Positions 1-6,124 of a DNA stretch of 26,888 nucleotides are shown here, piece by piece (within the stretch, counting starts at the first letter, position 1; each line of letters starts with the position of its first letter). Source of the stretch: an uncultured Propionibacteriaceae bacterium (GTDB taxonomy: Bacteria > Actinomycetota > Actinomycetes > Propionibacteriales > Propionibacteriaceae); the NCBI GenBank assembly GCA_937965785.1, contig CALCKT010000036.1:1-26888 (forward strand). The letters run 5' to 3'. The position numbers and the translations under genes were made by a program. Under the pieces are notes generated by a model. The model searched no databases. It worked only from the letters and a program-made list of their open reading frames with translations, and had not been told where the DNA came from.

Positions 1-1
1 C

Positions 2-859
2 ATGCGGGTCGCTGTGTTCGCCGACATCCACGGCAAATTCCTGTTGCCCTTCAAACTGGTCCACCTGTACCAACAGGAAACGGGAAACAGAATCGATCAC
101 ATCCTGCAGTGCGGGGACATGGGTGCTTTCCCGGATCTTGCGGCCATGGACAGGGCGACGCTTCGCCACGCACGGCGTGACCGTGACGAACTGGGATTCC
201 ACGACGACTTCGTCCGGGTGAACCCCGGGATCGCCCGCTTCCTCGACGAACTGGACGTGGAAATGACCTGCGTCCGCGGAAACCACGAGGATCATGACTT
301 CCTTGACGGTCTGGAAAGGGAAACCGACGAACCCCGGTTTCCCATCGACGCCTATCGCCGGGTTTTCGTGTGCCGGACGGGGGTCAAACAGGTGTTCCGG
401 GTGGGCAAGGACGTGCTCACGTTCATCGGTGTGGGTCGCATAGCGGATTCCAAGGGGCGAACCCATCAACGATTCATCCAGGAATACGAGAGAAAGGCTC
501 TTCGGAAACTGCACGCAACCCGTGAGGACTTCGATCTGTTGATCTCCCACGACAAGGAATCCGAGAGCATCAGGGGATATGGGATGCCGGAGCTCAGGGA
601 ACTCCTGGACCGCGTCCTCTTCCGCTACCACTTCTACGGGCACACCGGTGAACCCCATGCGCGCGGACTGGCCAGCAACGGCATAACGGAATCGGTGAAG
701 GTGCGGGAACTGGAGTTCAACACGCAAGGAATCCTCGACCCGGGCTGCATGATCGTCCTGGAAAAACACGGAGCGGAGCTCGATCTCGAGGTCGTGGACC
801 AGCGCCTGACCAACCACCTCACCCGGTACAACTGGAAAATCCCGGGCGCCCACGGTTGA
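2..859 (+). CDS. Calcineurin-like metallophosphoesterase
   Basis: A 285-residue protein with the metal-binding motifs of the calcineurin-like phosphoesterase superfamily. These are D8-x-H10 in the first strand, G-D39 in CGDMG, G-N94-H95-E in RGNHED, H183 in ISHD, and G-H214 in GHTGEPH. Together they would hold a dinuclear metal centre for phosphoester hydrolysis. There is no signal peptide or membrane segment, so it should be cytoplasmic. The ATG opens directly on the first beta strand (MRVAVFADIHG), which fits a true start, but the ribosome binding site lies outside the window. The substrate cannot be told from sequence: nucleotide, phosphoprotein and RNA-end phosphatases all share this fold. 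The next genes on the same strand do not obviously belong with it. The family call is firm and the specific role unknown. Confidence 0.88.
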   Translation: MRVAVFADIHGKFLLPFKLVHLYQQETGNRIDHILQCGDMGAFPDLAAMDRATLRHARRDRDELGFHDDFVRVNPGIARFLDELDVEMTCVRGNHEDHDFLDGLERETDEPRFPIDAYRRVFVCRTGVKQVFRVGKDVLTFIGVGRIADSKGRTHQRFIQEYERKALRKLHATREDFDLLISHDKESESIRGYGMPELRELLDRVLFRYHFYGHTGEPHARGLASNGITESVKVRELEFNTQGILDPGCMIVLEKHGAELDLEVVDQRLTNHLTRYNWKIPGAHG

Positions 860-905
860 GGTTCGGCGCGGCGGAAACCGTCGCGGCGGCGGGCGGGCTC
901 CTCGA

Positions 906-1148
906 TCACCTGCGGGGCAGGGGCACGAAGAGGGGGCCGAGGCCGGGCTGTTCGGGGCCGTGTTCGGAGACGAGCTCCAGGGTGGTGCAGGCGGTTTCGG
1001 GGATCGCCATGGCGTCGATGAGAACGCGGGTGACCTCGTCGCGGGCGATGGTCCTCCGGACGGCGTGGAGACCGGTGCCGCCGGTGGCGGTCGTCGCCGT
1101 GGGGCGCGCCGGGACTCCGCGCCAGTAAGCAGGGGAGAGCTCTCGCAC
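906..1148 (-). pseudogene. Remnant of NAD(P)-binding oxidoreductase (C-terminal part)
   Basis: This minus-strand frame encodes about 80 residues. The stretch RRTIARDEVTRVLIDAM followed by PETACTTLELVS resembles the C-terminal end of atypical short-chain dehydrogenases of the NAD(P)H-binding (NmrA/YwnB-like) type, where an 'I-x-R-x-D-V-A-x-x-L' helix precedes 'T-F-E-L'. The N-terminal Rossmann fold with its GxxGxxG motif is missing, and the upstream side (minus strand) runs straight into the padR promoter. I read it as a truncated leftover of a gene removed by rearrangement. The similarity is by eye only, and the frame could be a chance product of high GC. The rest of the 860-1198 interval holds no other convincing gene. 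Confidence 0.42.
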
Positions 1149-1179
1149 GCCAGGTGGATAGCTGGACTTGCTACCAGTA

Positions 1180-1194
1180 GATAGCTAGGCTATC
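1180..1194 (+). promoter_or_regulatory. Inverted repeat before padR, likely autoregulatory operator
   Basis: GATAGC-TAG-GCTATC is a perfect inverted repeat of 6 bp arms around 3 bp, ending four bases before the padR ATG. A looser copy lies just upstream (TAGC at 1159-1162 and GCTA at 1170-1173, with GGATAGCTGG around the left arm). PadR proteins are dimers that usually bind palindromes in their own promoters, so this is the likely operator. Its position right at the start codon leaves no room for a good Shine-Dalgarno site, so the transcript may be leaderless. Confidence 0.5.
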
Positions 1195-1198
1195 AAGC

Positions 1199-1561
1199 AT
1201 GTTTGACGGTTTCCGGCAACAGTGGATCCACGGTTTCCTCGACCTCTGCCTGCTCGGCATCCTCGCAGGAGGGAGCGAGTACGGGCGCGGGTTGGCCGCA
1301 GGCCTCGCCGAGGCGGGATTCGGGGAGATTCCCGGCGGGACGCTCTATCCGGCCCTGCTGCGTCTGGAGAAACAAGGACTCGTTCGGGCGACCCGGGTGC
1401 CGAGCACGCTGGGTCCGGTGCGCAAGTACTACGAGCTGACGCCCCTCGGGGCTGAGGAGGCGTCGCGACGCCGGGACGAGTGGCGGAGTTTCCGCGACGC
1501 CGTCGAACGGGTCGTCTCCGGGGCGACGGCGGATGCCGGCAGTGAGGAGCCAAACCGATGA
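1199..1561 (+). CDS. PadR family transcriptional regulator
   Basis: A 120-residue PadR-type winged-helix repressor. The N-terminal half carries the family pattern: a first helix with L-x-L-C-L-L-G-I-L, a Y-G-R-G-L motif for helix 2, and the recognition region GTLYPALLRLEKQGLVRA. The wing follows, with RKYYELTPLGAEE. The C-terminal part is the short helix used for dimerisation. Its stop overlaps the start of the ABC ATPase gene (ATGA), so the two are co-transcribed. PadR genes placed first in such operons usually repress the downstream transporter and respond to a small toxic ligand or cell-envelope stress; that role is inferred here. The inverted repeat immediately upstream fits autoregulation. 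The ATG at 1199 is the only start that keeps the full first helix. Confidence 0.92.
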   Translation: MFDGFRQQWIHGFLDLCLLGILAGGSEYGRGLAAGLAEAGFGEIPGGTLYPALLRLEKQGLVRATRVPSTLGPVRKYYELTPLGAEEASRRRDEWRSFRDAVERVVSGATADAGSEEPNR

Positions 1562-2382
1562 CCGGGAAATGGGGACGGACGCTGGCCGGGCAGCTCGTCG
1601 AGGCCGGTCTGGATCGTGCCGAGGCGGACGGACTGGCCCGTGACGCGGTGGAGGAGGCCCGGGATGCGGGCCGCGACCCGCAGGAACTGTACGGGCCGGC
1701 CGTCGCCTACGCCTCCACCCTGGTCAGGACCCTTCACGTGGCCGAGACCCGGGCGCTCGGCGTGAATCGCGGCGGGGGAGAGGTGGTGCTGCGGCTGCGA
1801 TCCGTCTCGAAGAGCTACGGGAGACGCGAGATTCTCCGCGGTATCGACCTGGAGCTGCGGGCCGGCGAGATCACCGCCGTGGTCGGTGCCAACGGCTCCG
1901 GGAAGTCCACGCTGCTCGGGATCTGCGCCGGCGTGATCCGCCCCTCGGCGGGTGTCGTCCAGCGGGTCCCGCGCATCGGTTACGCCCCTCAACTGGGCGG
2001 CGTCGCCCCGCTGCTGACCCCGGACGAACACTTCCGTCTCTTCGGGGCCGCCAGTCGCATGGGGGCCCGGAGGGCCCGGGGGACGGGACGCAGGCTCGCA
2101 TCCCTGCTCGGCTGGCGGCCGCGCCGCGACATCGTGGCCTCGCGGCTCTCTGGCGGCACCCGGCAGAAACTCAACGTGGTGCTGGCCGAGCTGGACGGCC
2201 CCGACCTCATCCTGCTCGACGAGCCCTACCAGGGATTCGACGAGGACTCCTACCTGATCTTCCGCAGCCAACTGCTGCGCTGGCGTGACCGCGGGGCCGG
2301 GATCCTCATGATCACGCACATGCTGCACGACCTCGACGACATCGACCACGTCATCGAGCTCCACCCGAAGGAGGGCCTGTGA
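1558..2382 (+). CDS. ABC transporter ATP-binding protein with N-terminal helical extension
   Basis: A 274-residue ABC ATPase. The nucleotide-binding domain starts near residue 78. It shows Walker A GANGSGKST (K116), signature LSGGTRQKLNV, Walker B LILLDEP, and the switch histidine in MITHMLHD. The first ~75 residues are not part of the standard domain. They are predicted to be helical (LVEAGLDRAEADGLARDA) and resemble the small all-helical domain often encoded beside PadR regulators (HAAS/DUF1129-like). That resemblance is my inference. The start codon overlaps the padR stop and the stop overlaps the permease start, so the three genes form one translationally coupled operon. It should energise the permease encoded by the next gene, probably as an exporter. 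The substrate is unknown. Confidence 0.9.
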   Translation: MTGKWGRTLAGQLVEAGLDRAEADGLARDAVEEARDAGRDPQELYGPAVAYASTLVRTLHVAETRALGVNRGGGEVVLRLRSVSKSYGRREILRGIDLELRAGEITAVVGANGSGKSTLLGICAGVIRPSAGVVQRVPRIGYAPQLGGVAPLLTPDEHFRLFGAASRMGARRARGTGRRLASLLGWRPRRDIVASRLSGGTRQKLNVVLAELDGPDLILLDEPYQGFDEDSYLIFRSQLLRWRDRGAGILMITHMLHDLDDIDHVIELHPKEGL

Positions 2383-3086
2383 TGATCCGGGCCGTGTTCG
2401 TCACCAGCCTGCAGGAAATGGGCCGGCGCCTCACCGCCCTGGTGTTCATCCTGCTGCTCCCGCTGGCCTTCTACCTGGTGCGCATCGATGTGCGCTGGCA
2501 GGCGATCCGGTTCCTGTCGATCGGGATCGGCTGGGCCGTGGCGACCCTGTCGCTGTTCACCTTCATCGCCGCGCGCGACCTGGACAGGCGACTGGTGGTG
2601 GTGGTGGGTGCCTCGCCCTCGTCGCTCTTCACCGGACGGCTGGCGGCCGTGCTCACCGTCGGGCTGGGCCTGGCCGTGATCTACTTCGGGGTCGTCGCCC
2701 TCACCCTGGATGACCTACCCCGGGTGTGGTCGGTGTTGCTGCTGCTGGTCGTGACCGTGCTCATCGGGGCGCCGTTGGGGGCGGTGGTGAGTCTGGTCAT
2801 CGTCAGGGAACTCGAAGGGGCCCTCGCGCTGCTGGCCCTGATGGCCGTCCAGCTGCTCATCGACCCCGACAGCTCCTACGCCGGGTTCATGCCTTTGTGG
2901 TCCACCCGCGAGTTGACCGGTTACGCCCTCGACACACCCATCGCCAACAGCCTGTCCGACGGGCTCGGTCACTTCGCCGTCACCATGGTGCTGTGTTCCT
3001 TGGTGGCTTGGGGGTTCAGCGTCCTCAGGCTGCGCACCAGGAGGTTCGAGCCGATCCCGGGATTCCCGGGGACATCGTCGCGGTGA
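2379..3086 (+). CDS. ABC-type permease subunit
   Basis: A 235-residue membrane protein with about six hydrophobic segments, near residues 13-32, 42-64, 83-106, 115-140, 146-160 and 195-215. This is the usual layout of a small ABC-2-like permease. It lacks an ATPase domain and overlaps the preceding ABC ATPase gene (GTGATG), so it is the natural partner of that protein. The start may be the GTG at 2379 or the ATG three bases later; a GGAG-type ribosome site (2371-2374) serves either. No substrate motif is visible. PadR-ABC-permease operons commonly handle antimicrobial peptides, drugs or envelope components, but nothing here picks one. Confidence 0.82.
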   Translation: MMIRAVFVTSLQEMGRRLTALVFILLLPLAFYLVRIDVRWQAIRFLSIGIGWAVATLSLFTFIAARDLDRRLVVVVGASPSSLFTGRLAAVLTVGLGLAVIYFGVVALTLDDLPRVWSVLLLLVVTVLIGAPLGAVVSLVIVRELEGALALLALMAVQLLIDPDSSYAGFMPLWSTRELTGYALDTPIANSLSDGLGHFAVTMVLCSLVAWGFSVLRLRTRRFEPIPGFPGTSSR

Positions 3087-3106
3087 ACCGCCCGGGGTGC
3101 AACAGG

Positions 3107-3132
3107 CAACGCTGTTAGAACAGGTCTCGTTG
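3107..3132 (+). terminator. Possible hairpin after the ABC operon
   Basis: CAACG-CTGTT and AACAG-(GTCT)-CGTTG form an imperfect stem of two 5 bp blocks with a 4-base bulge, starting 20 bases after the permease stop. There is no U-tract, so it is a weak intrinsic terminator at best and could instead be an RNA processing or operator structure. Confidence 0.25.
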
Positions 3133-3163
3133 ACGGCCCGGGAACCGCTGCCGAGGCCAAAAT

Positions 3164-3185
3164 GTTTCGAAACCAATGGAGGTTT
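3164..3185 (+). promoter_or_regulatory. Palindromic operator candidate of the zeta toxin module
   Basis: A perfect 10 bp palindrome GTTTCGAAAC (3164-3173) overlaps a second inverted repeat, AAACC-6 bp-GGTTT (3170-3174 and 3181-3185). They lie about 60-80 bases before the antitoxin start. This AT-richer patch stands out from its surroundings and is followed by promoter-like TTTGTT and TAGGTT hexamers. The position suits autorepression of a toxin-antitoxin operon. The antitoxin shows no obvious DNA-binding motif, so the regulator is unknown. Confidence 0.38.
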
Positions 3186-3241
3186 GTTTTCGGAACGATC
3201 TGGTAGGTTGCGGGAGTGATCCCCGCATGAGGAGAGTCACG

Positions 3242-3493
3242 ATGACGGATTACTTGATGTCCTTCGACATCATGAAGGAGATGGCGACCCGGGTCTGCGG
3301 CCGCTACATCGCGTGGGCGAATCAGGCCACGGATCCAGCAGTCAAGCAACACTGGATGAACCAGGCCAGCCAGGTCACCAAGGGAGTCCAACAGGTCAGG
3401 GCCCACGACGCAGAAGCGATCGCAGCGAAACGGGCCGAGCTGAGGGAACTGTTCCACTCCCTGCCGGCCGAGGCACCTGCTGTCGTGGCATGA
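3242..3493 (+). CDS. Putative antitoxin partner of the zeta toxin (small helical protein)
   Basis: An 83-residue, charged, almost wholly helical protein. I chose the ATG at 3242 because GGAG at 3231 gives a good ribosome site; an upstream in-frame start at 3176 has none and would run through the promoter region. The stop overlaps the toxin start as ATGA, so the pair is translationally coupled, the usual order of antitoxin then toxin. I do not recognise the family. Size and all-helix nature are like the epsilon antitoxin (about 90 residues, a three-helix bundle that blocks the zeta ATP site), but no sequence match to epsilon or to the HTH-bearing PezA is apparent. The antitoxin role is therefore inferred from position, size and coupling. 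Confidence 0.65.
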   Translation: MTDYLMSFDIMKEMATRVCGRYIAWANQATDPAVKQHWMNQASQVTKGVQQVRAHDAEAIAAKRAELRELFHSLPAEAPAVVA

Positions 3494-4536
3494 ACGATCT
3501 CACGCCGCAGCAGTTGCACGAAATCTTCAAAACGCAGGTCATCCCTTACCTCGAGGAAATCCGAAACCCGGAGCGCCCCGTCCCGGGACAACAGCCGTGG
3601 TTCATATCGGTGGGTGGGCAGCCGGGTTCCGGCAAGACCGGCGTGGTTGATGCCAGCGGCCAAATCCATCCGGGATCGGTGATCGTCAACGGTGACGACC
3701 TGAGGCGTTTCCACCCCGACTACGACCACACCATGGAACACAACCCCCTGTCGATGCCAGAGGTCACCGCGCAGGCCTCCGGAGCGTGGATAGGAATGTC
3801 GAATCAATGGCTGCGGGACAACGGGATCACCGCGGTGGTGGAGACCACGCTGCGTCAACCCGCTGTGCTGCTGCGGGAGTTCGAGGCCTTCAAACAGGCC
3901 GGGTACGGCACGGAATTGCGGGTCGTGGCCGTCCCGCCCGAGGTGTCCCGGCTCAGCACTCTCGCCCGCTACGTCGGGCAAGCTCAAGAGTTCGGCGTAG
4001 GACGCACGGTCACGGCCGAAGGCCACGACATCCCCACCGCTGCGGTTCCGGGCACCGTGGAGACCCTCGTGGCGTCCGGGCTCGTGGACAGGGTCGTGGT
4101 TCAGGACCGCGACGGTCGTGTCTTCCTCGACGCCGAGGTTTCCCGGGGCGACCCGGAGCTTGCCGCGAAGGTCCGGGAGGTTGTCGACCGGGCCCGGGAC
4201 GTCACTTCCATGACCTCCGGGCAGGCCCAGGCCTGTTTCCGTGCCGCTGCGGTCATGATGGAAGGTCTCGGTGCCGTCCGTGAAACCGACCAGGACCTGC
4301 ACAAGGTCGCGGCGCGAATCACCGGCCCTGACGCCCAAGCCCTCGCCGCCCGGGCGTGGCCACGCGATGCCGTGGAACAGCAGCAGGCGCGGAAGGAGCT
4401 CAAGAGCCGGCACGGGAGTTTCATCCGTGCCGCGGCCCTGCCGGACCCTCAACAAGCCCTAAGCAGGAACCCCGCCGTCCCCGAACGGCACCCGCACCGC
4501 GGCAAACCGGGCCGAAGCCGGGACATGGAACGGTGA
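3490..4536 (+). CDS. Zeta toxin family protein
   Basis: A 348-residue kinase-fold protein. It has a P-loop GGQPGSGKT (K49) after an N-terminal helix. Next comes VNGDDLRRFHPDY (D69, D70, R72), matching the zeta/PezT segment that holds the catalytic aspartate and substrate-binding residues, then VVETTLRQP, another zeta hallmark. Zeta toxins phosphorylate UDP-N-acetylglucosamine and block peptidoglycan synthesis; some relatives use other nucleotide sugars, and this one's substrate is untested. The ATG at 3490 overlaps the antitoxin stop; a longer reading frame from 3313 would overlap most of the antitoxin and is rejected. The C-terminal ~50 residues are basic and low in structure (many P, R, K). 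The stop overlaps the GTG of the broken recombinase that follows, so the two were once a tight unit. Confidence 0.86.
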   Translation: MNDLTPQQLHEIFKTQVIPYLEEIRNPERPVPGQQPWFISVGGQPGSGKTGVVDASGQIHPGSVIVNGDDLRRFHPDYDHTMEHNPLSMPEVTAQASGAWIGMSNQWLRDNGITAVVETTLRQPAVLLREFEAFKQAGYGTELRVVAVPPEVSRLSTLARYVGQAQEFGVGRTVTAEGHDIPTAAVPGTVETLVASGLVDRVVVQDRDGRVFLDAEVSRGDPELAAKVREVVDRARDVTSMTSGQAQACFRAAAVMMEGLGAVRETDQDLHKVAARITGPDAQALAARAWPRDAVEQQQARKELKSRHGSFIRAAALPDPQQALSRNPAVPERHPHRGKPGRSRDMER

Positions 4537-5167
4537 ACATCGTCGGCTATGCCCGTGTGAGCACCGGCGAGCAGAGCCCCACCGGGCAGTAGGCGGAACT
4601 GGAAGCAGCGGGGGCGACGCGGGTCTTCGTGGATCACGGGGCTGTCAGCCGTACAAGCGGACCGTCTGCCTGGATCACCTCCGCGAGGGGGACACGCTCG
4701 TGGTGTGTTCCTTGGACCGTGTGGCGGGCACCGAGGCGATGGCCATCGAAATCATCCGTGACCTCGCCACCAGGGCGATGCGATTTCGCAGCCTCACCGA
4801 ACCCTTCCTGGACATAGGCACGACCACCCCGCTGGGGGAGGCGATCGTGGGGATCCTGACCGTCCTCGGGCAGCTGCGGGTTTCCACGGTCCGCGAGAAC
4901 ACCCGGAGGGGTTTGGGGCAGGCGCGGGCCCGTGGACGAGCCGGCGGCCGTCCCACCGTCATGACCCCGGAGCGTCTCGATGCCGCCAAGCGGATGCGCG
5001 CCCGGGGAGCCAGCCTCGGCAGGATCGCGGCCGTGCTGGGGGTGGGCAAAACCACCGTAGCCCGCGCCCTCAAACCCCCGCCTCCCGGGGCAACCCCGCC
5101 CGGCCCCGGGGCCGGGGTGGTCGCAGGGGGTTCAGGCAATGGCGGGGCGCAGGTACTGGGGACGTGA
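4533..5167 (+). pseudogene. Decayed serine recombinase (resolvase/invertase)
   Basis: A GTG at 4533 opens NIVGYARVSTGEQSPTGQ, the catalytic N-terminus of resolvase/invertase-type serine recombinases with the nucleophilic serine in RVS. A TAG at 4590-4592 interrupts the frame where homologues read on into AELEAAGATRVFVDHG, which is present just after it. Near 4650-4667 the frame then shifts, and the rest (CLDHLREGDTLVVCSLDR onward) continues in another frame. This part includes the long E-helix region and a C-terminal helix-turn-helix (RLDAAKRMRARGASLGRIAA and following). Several residues between the two parts are missing, consistent with a small deletion. One stop plus one frameshift makes a functional product unlikely. 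It is probably a relic of the element that delivered the toxin module. Confidence 0.85.
5099..5116. repeat. 18 bp perfect GC palindrome
   Basis: CCCGGCCCCGGGGCCGGG reads the same on both strands and sits in the 3' end of the recombinase relic, inside a proline/glycine-rich codon run. It could fold as a hairpin or be a recombination site remnant, but in DNA this GC-rich it may be chance. Confidence 0.3.
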
Positions 5168-5314
5168 CCGGACGATCTCAAACCCCACCGGACAGTGGGT
5201 TCTGCCGCGGCTTCTCGTCCCGGGACTCATGGCAATCCAAGCCTGGAGTGCGATGAGTCACCCAGGCAGGGTCTGTTGGGTATCCGCCCGGGGTCTGCTG
5301 CTGCGGTGACCCTC

Positions 5315-5390
5315 TGGTGCCCCCAGCGGGGATCGAACCCGCGACCCATGGATTAAAAGTCCACTGCTCTGCCAGCTGAGCTATAGGGGC
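5315..5390 (-). tRNA. tRNA-Lys (anticodon TTT)
   Basis: The minus strand folds into a complete 76-base cloverleaf. The acceptor stem pairs GCCCCTA with TGGGGGC (one G-U). The D stem is GCTC/GAGC, the anticodon stem GTGGA/TCCAT, and the loop CTTTTAA gives anticodon TTT, which reads AAA and AAG. The T arm is GCGGG-TTCGATC-CCCGC. Discriminator base A and a genome-encoded CCA complete the 3' end at 5315. The 3' end faces the recombinase relic, the side on which integrating elements usually sit, but I see no duplicated tRNA tail on that side. Confidence 0.97.
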
Positions 5391-5396
5391 GAGCAC

Positions 5397-5402
5397 AGTC
5401 TA
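5397..5402 (-). promoter_or_regulatory. Likely -10 box of tRNA-Lys
   Basis: On the minus strand TAGACT ends six bases before the mature tRNA 5' end, a usual spacing for a tRNA promoter. No good -35 hexamer is seen 17 bases upstream. Confidence 0.4.
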
Positions 5403-5444
5403 GCCACACGGCCTCCGCTCGGTCCACATGGCAGTCTTGGAGAC

Positions 5445-6068
5445 ATGGGTGAACTGGGCGGATTGCTGTGGGTTTTGGCAATCGGGCTGCTGTTGCTGGT
5501 TCTGGCCGTCTGGTTGGATGTGCGGCGTAGACGTCGGGTGGAAGGCAAGCCCACGCGAGACCCGGGTGGGGGGAGCCCCGGGTACCTGACCCAGTCGGAG
5601 ATTGACGACCTGCCTGCCCCTGGCGCCGGACGGTCGGTTCCCCGGGCCGAACCCAGGGGCGAAAGACTGGAGATCGGACTCGCCGATCCCGGTTTCGCCG
5701 ACGTGAACGGCCGTATCGACCTCGAGGGCGCCAACGTGCTGGTCATCGACGGGACGGGGGTGAGCATGCGGGAGCTGATGCTCCCCATAGCCCGGCACCA
5801 ACCGCTCGTGCTGGTGGCGCGGGGGATCGACGAGGAGGTGCTGGCGACGCTGGTCGCCAACCGGAAGAGCCTGGCCATGCCGCTGGCGGCCGTGATCACC
5901 GATCTGATTCCGGAGGTCGCGGACCTGACCGGTGCCTCGCCGGTGTCCGTGGCGGATCTCAGGGCCGGATATCTGCCGGCCGGGCATCTCGGGCACGCCA
6001 CCCGCTGGGTCACCGACGGCACCCGCACCTGGATCGAACCCCACCCACCCCTGGTCGGGACGACGTAG
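5445..6068 (+). CDS. Membrane-anchored GroEL apical-domain-like protein
   Basis: A 207-residue protein with an N-terminal membrane segment (about residues 6-24) followed by RRRRR, which predicts a cytoplasmic soluble part. After a proline/glycine-rich linker (to about residue 70), residues ~75-200 follow the GroEL apical domain by eye. A strand resembling ILLADKKI (here NVLVIDGTGV) leads into RELMLPIARHQPLVLVA, then DEEVLATLVANR, like GroEL's GEALATLVVN. PEVADLTGASPVS follows, like GroEL's IATLTGGTVIS, and then a closing GHLGHATRW segment. These cover the two helices that form GroEL's substrate/GroES groove. The KAPGFGDRRK stretch of GroEL is absent, as are the equatorial ATPase and intermediate domains. 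So it cannot be a chaperonin; it may bind peptides or proteins at the membrane. A GGAG ribosome site precedes the ATG. The role is unknown. Confidence 0.72.
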   Translation: MGELGGLLWVLAIGLLLLVLAVWLDVRRRRRVEGKPTRDPGGGSPGYLTQSEIDDLPAPGAGRSVPRAEPRGERLEIGLADPGFADVNGRIDLEGANVLVIDGTGVSMRELMLPIARHQPLVLVARGIDEEVLATLVANRKSLAMPLAAVITDLIPEVADLTGASPVSVADLRAGYLPAGHLGHATRWVTDGTRTWIEPHPPLVGTT

Positions 6069-6071
6069 GCA

Positions 6072-6100
6072 AGTGGATCCTTCCAGGGGTTGATTCCACT
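6072..6100 (+). promoter_or_regulatory. Inverted repeat between GroEL-like gene and CDF transporter
   Basis: AGTGGA (6072-6077) and TCCACT (6095-6100) are perfect arms, extendable to AGTGGATC/GATTCCACT with one bulge. The repeat lies right after one stop codon and 25 bases before the next start. It may be a terminator stem without a U-tract or an operator for the metal transporter. Confidence 0.3.
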
Positions 6101-6124
6101 CCCACGGGCATTGAACATGGGGGT

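Noticed and set aside
1429..2364. Minus-strand open frame opposite the ABC ATPase
   Set aside because: The plus strand has Walker A, signature and Walker B motifs in this region; the antisense product has no recognisable motif.
3313..3489. N-terminal extension of the zeta toxin by 59 residues
   Set aside because: It would overlap almost all of the antitoxin in another frame and its residues are low-complexity; the ATG at 3490 overlaps the antitoxin stop as ATGA.
3322..4455. Minus-strand open frame opposite the zeta toxin
   Set aside because: The plus strand carries clear zeta motifs with coupled upstream gene; the antisense frame is a codon-bias shadow.
5168..5314. Attachment-site duplicate of the tRNA-Lys 3' end
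   Set aside because: I searched by eye left of the tRNA for a repeat of its T-arm and acceptor end and saw none, so I do not call an att site.
5178..5396. Short minus-strand frame with protein-like start over the tRNA
   Set aside because: It reads straight through the tRNA-Lys gene; such translated tRNAs are a common false gene.
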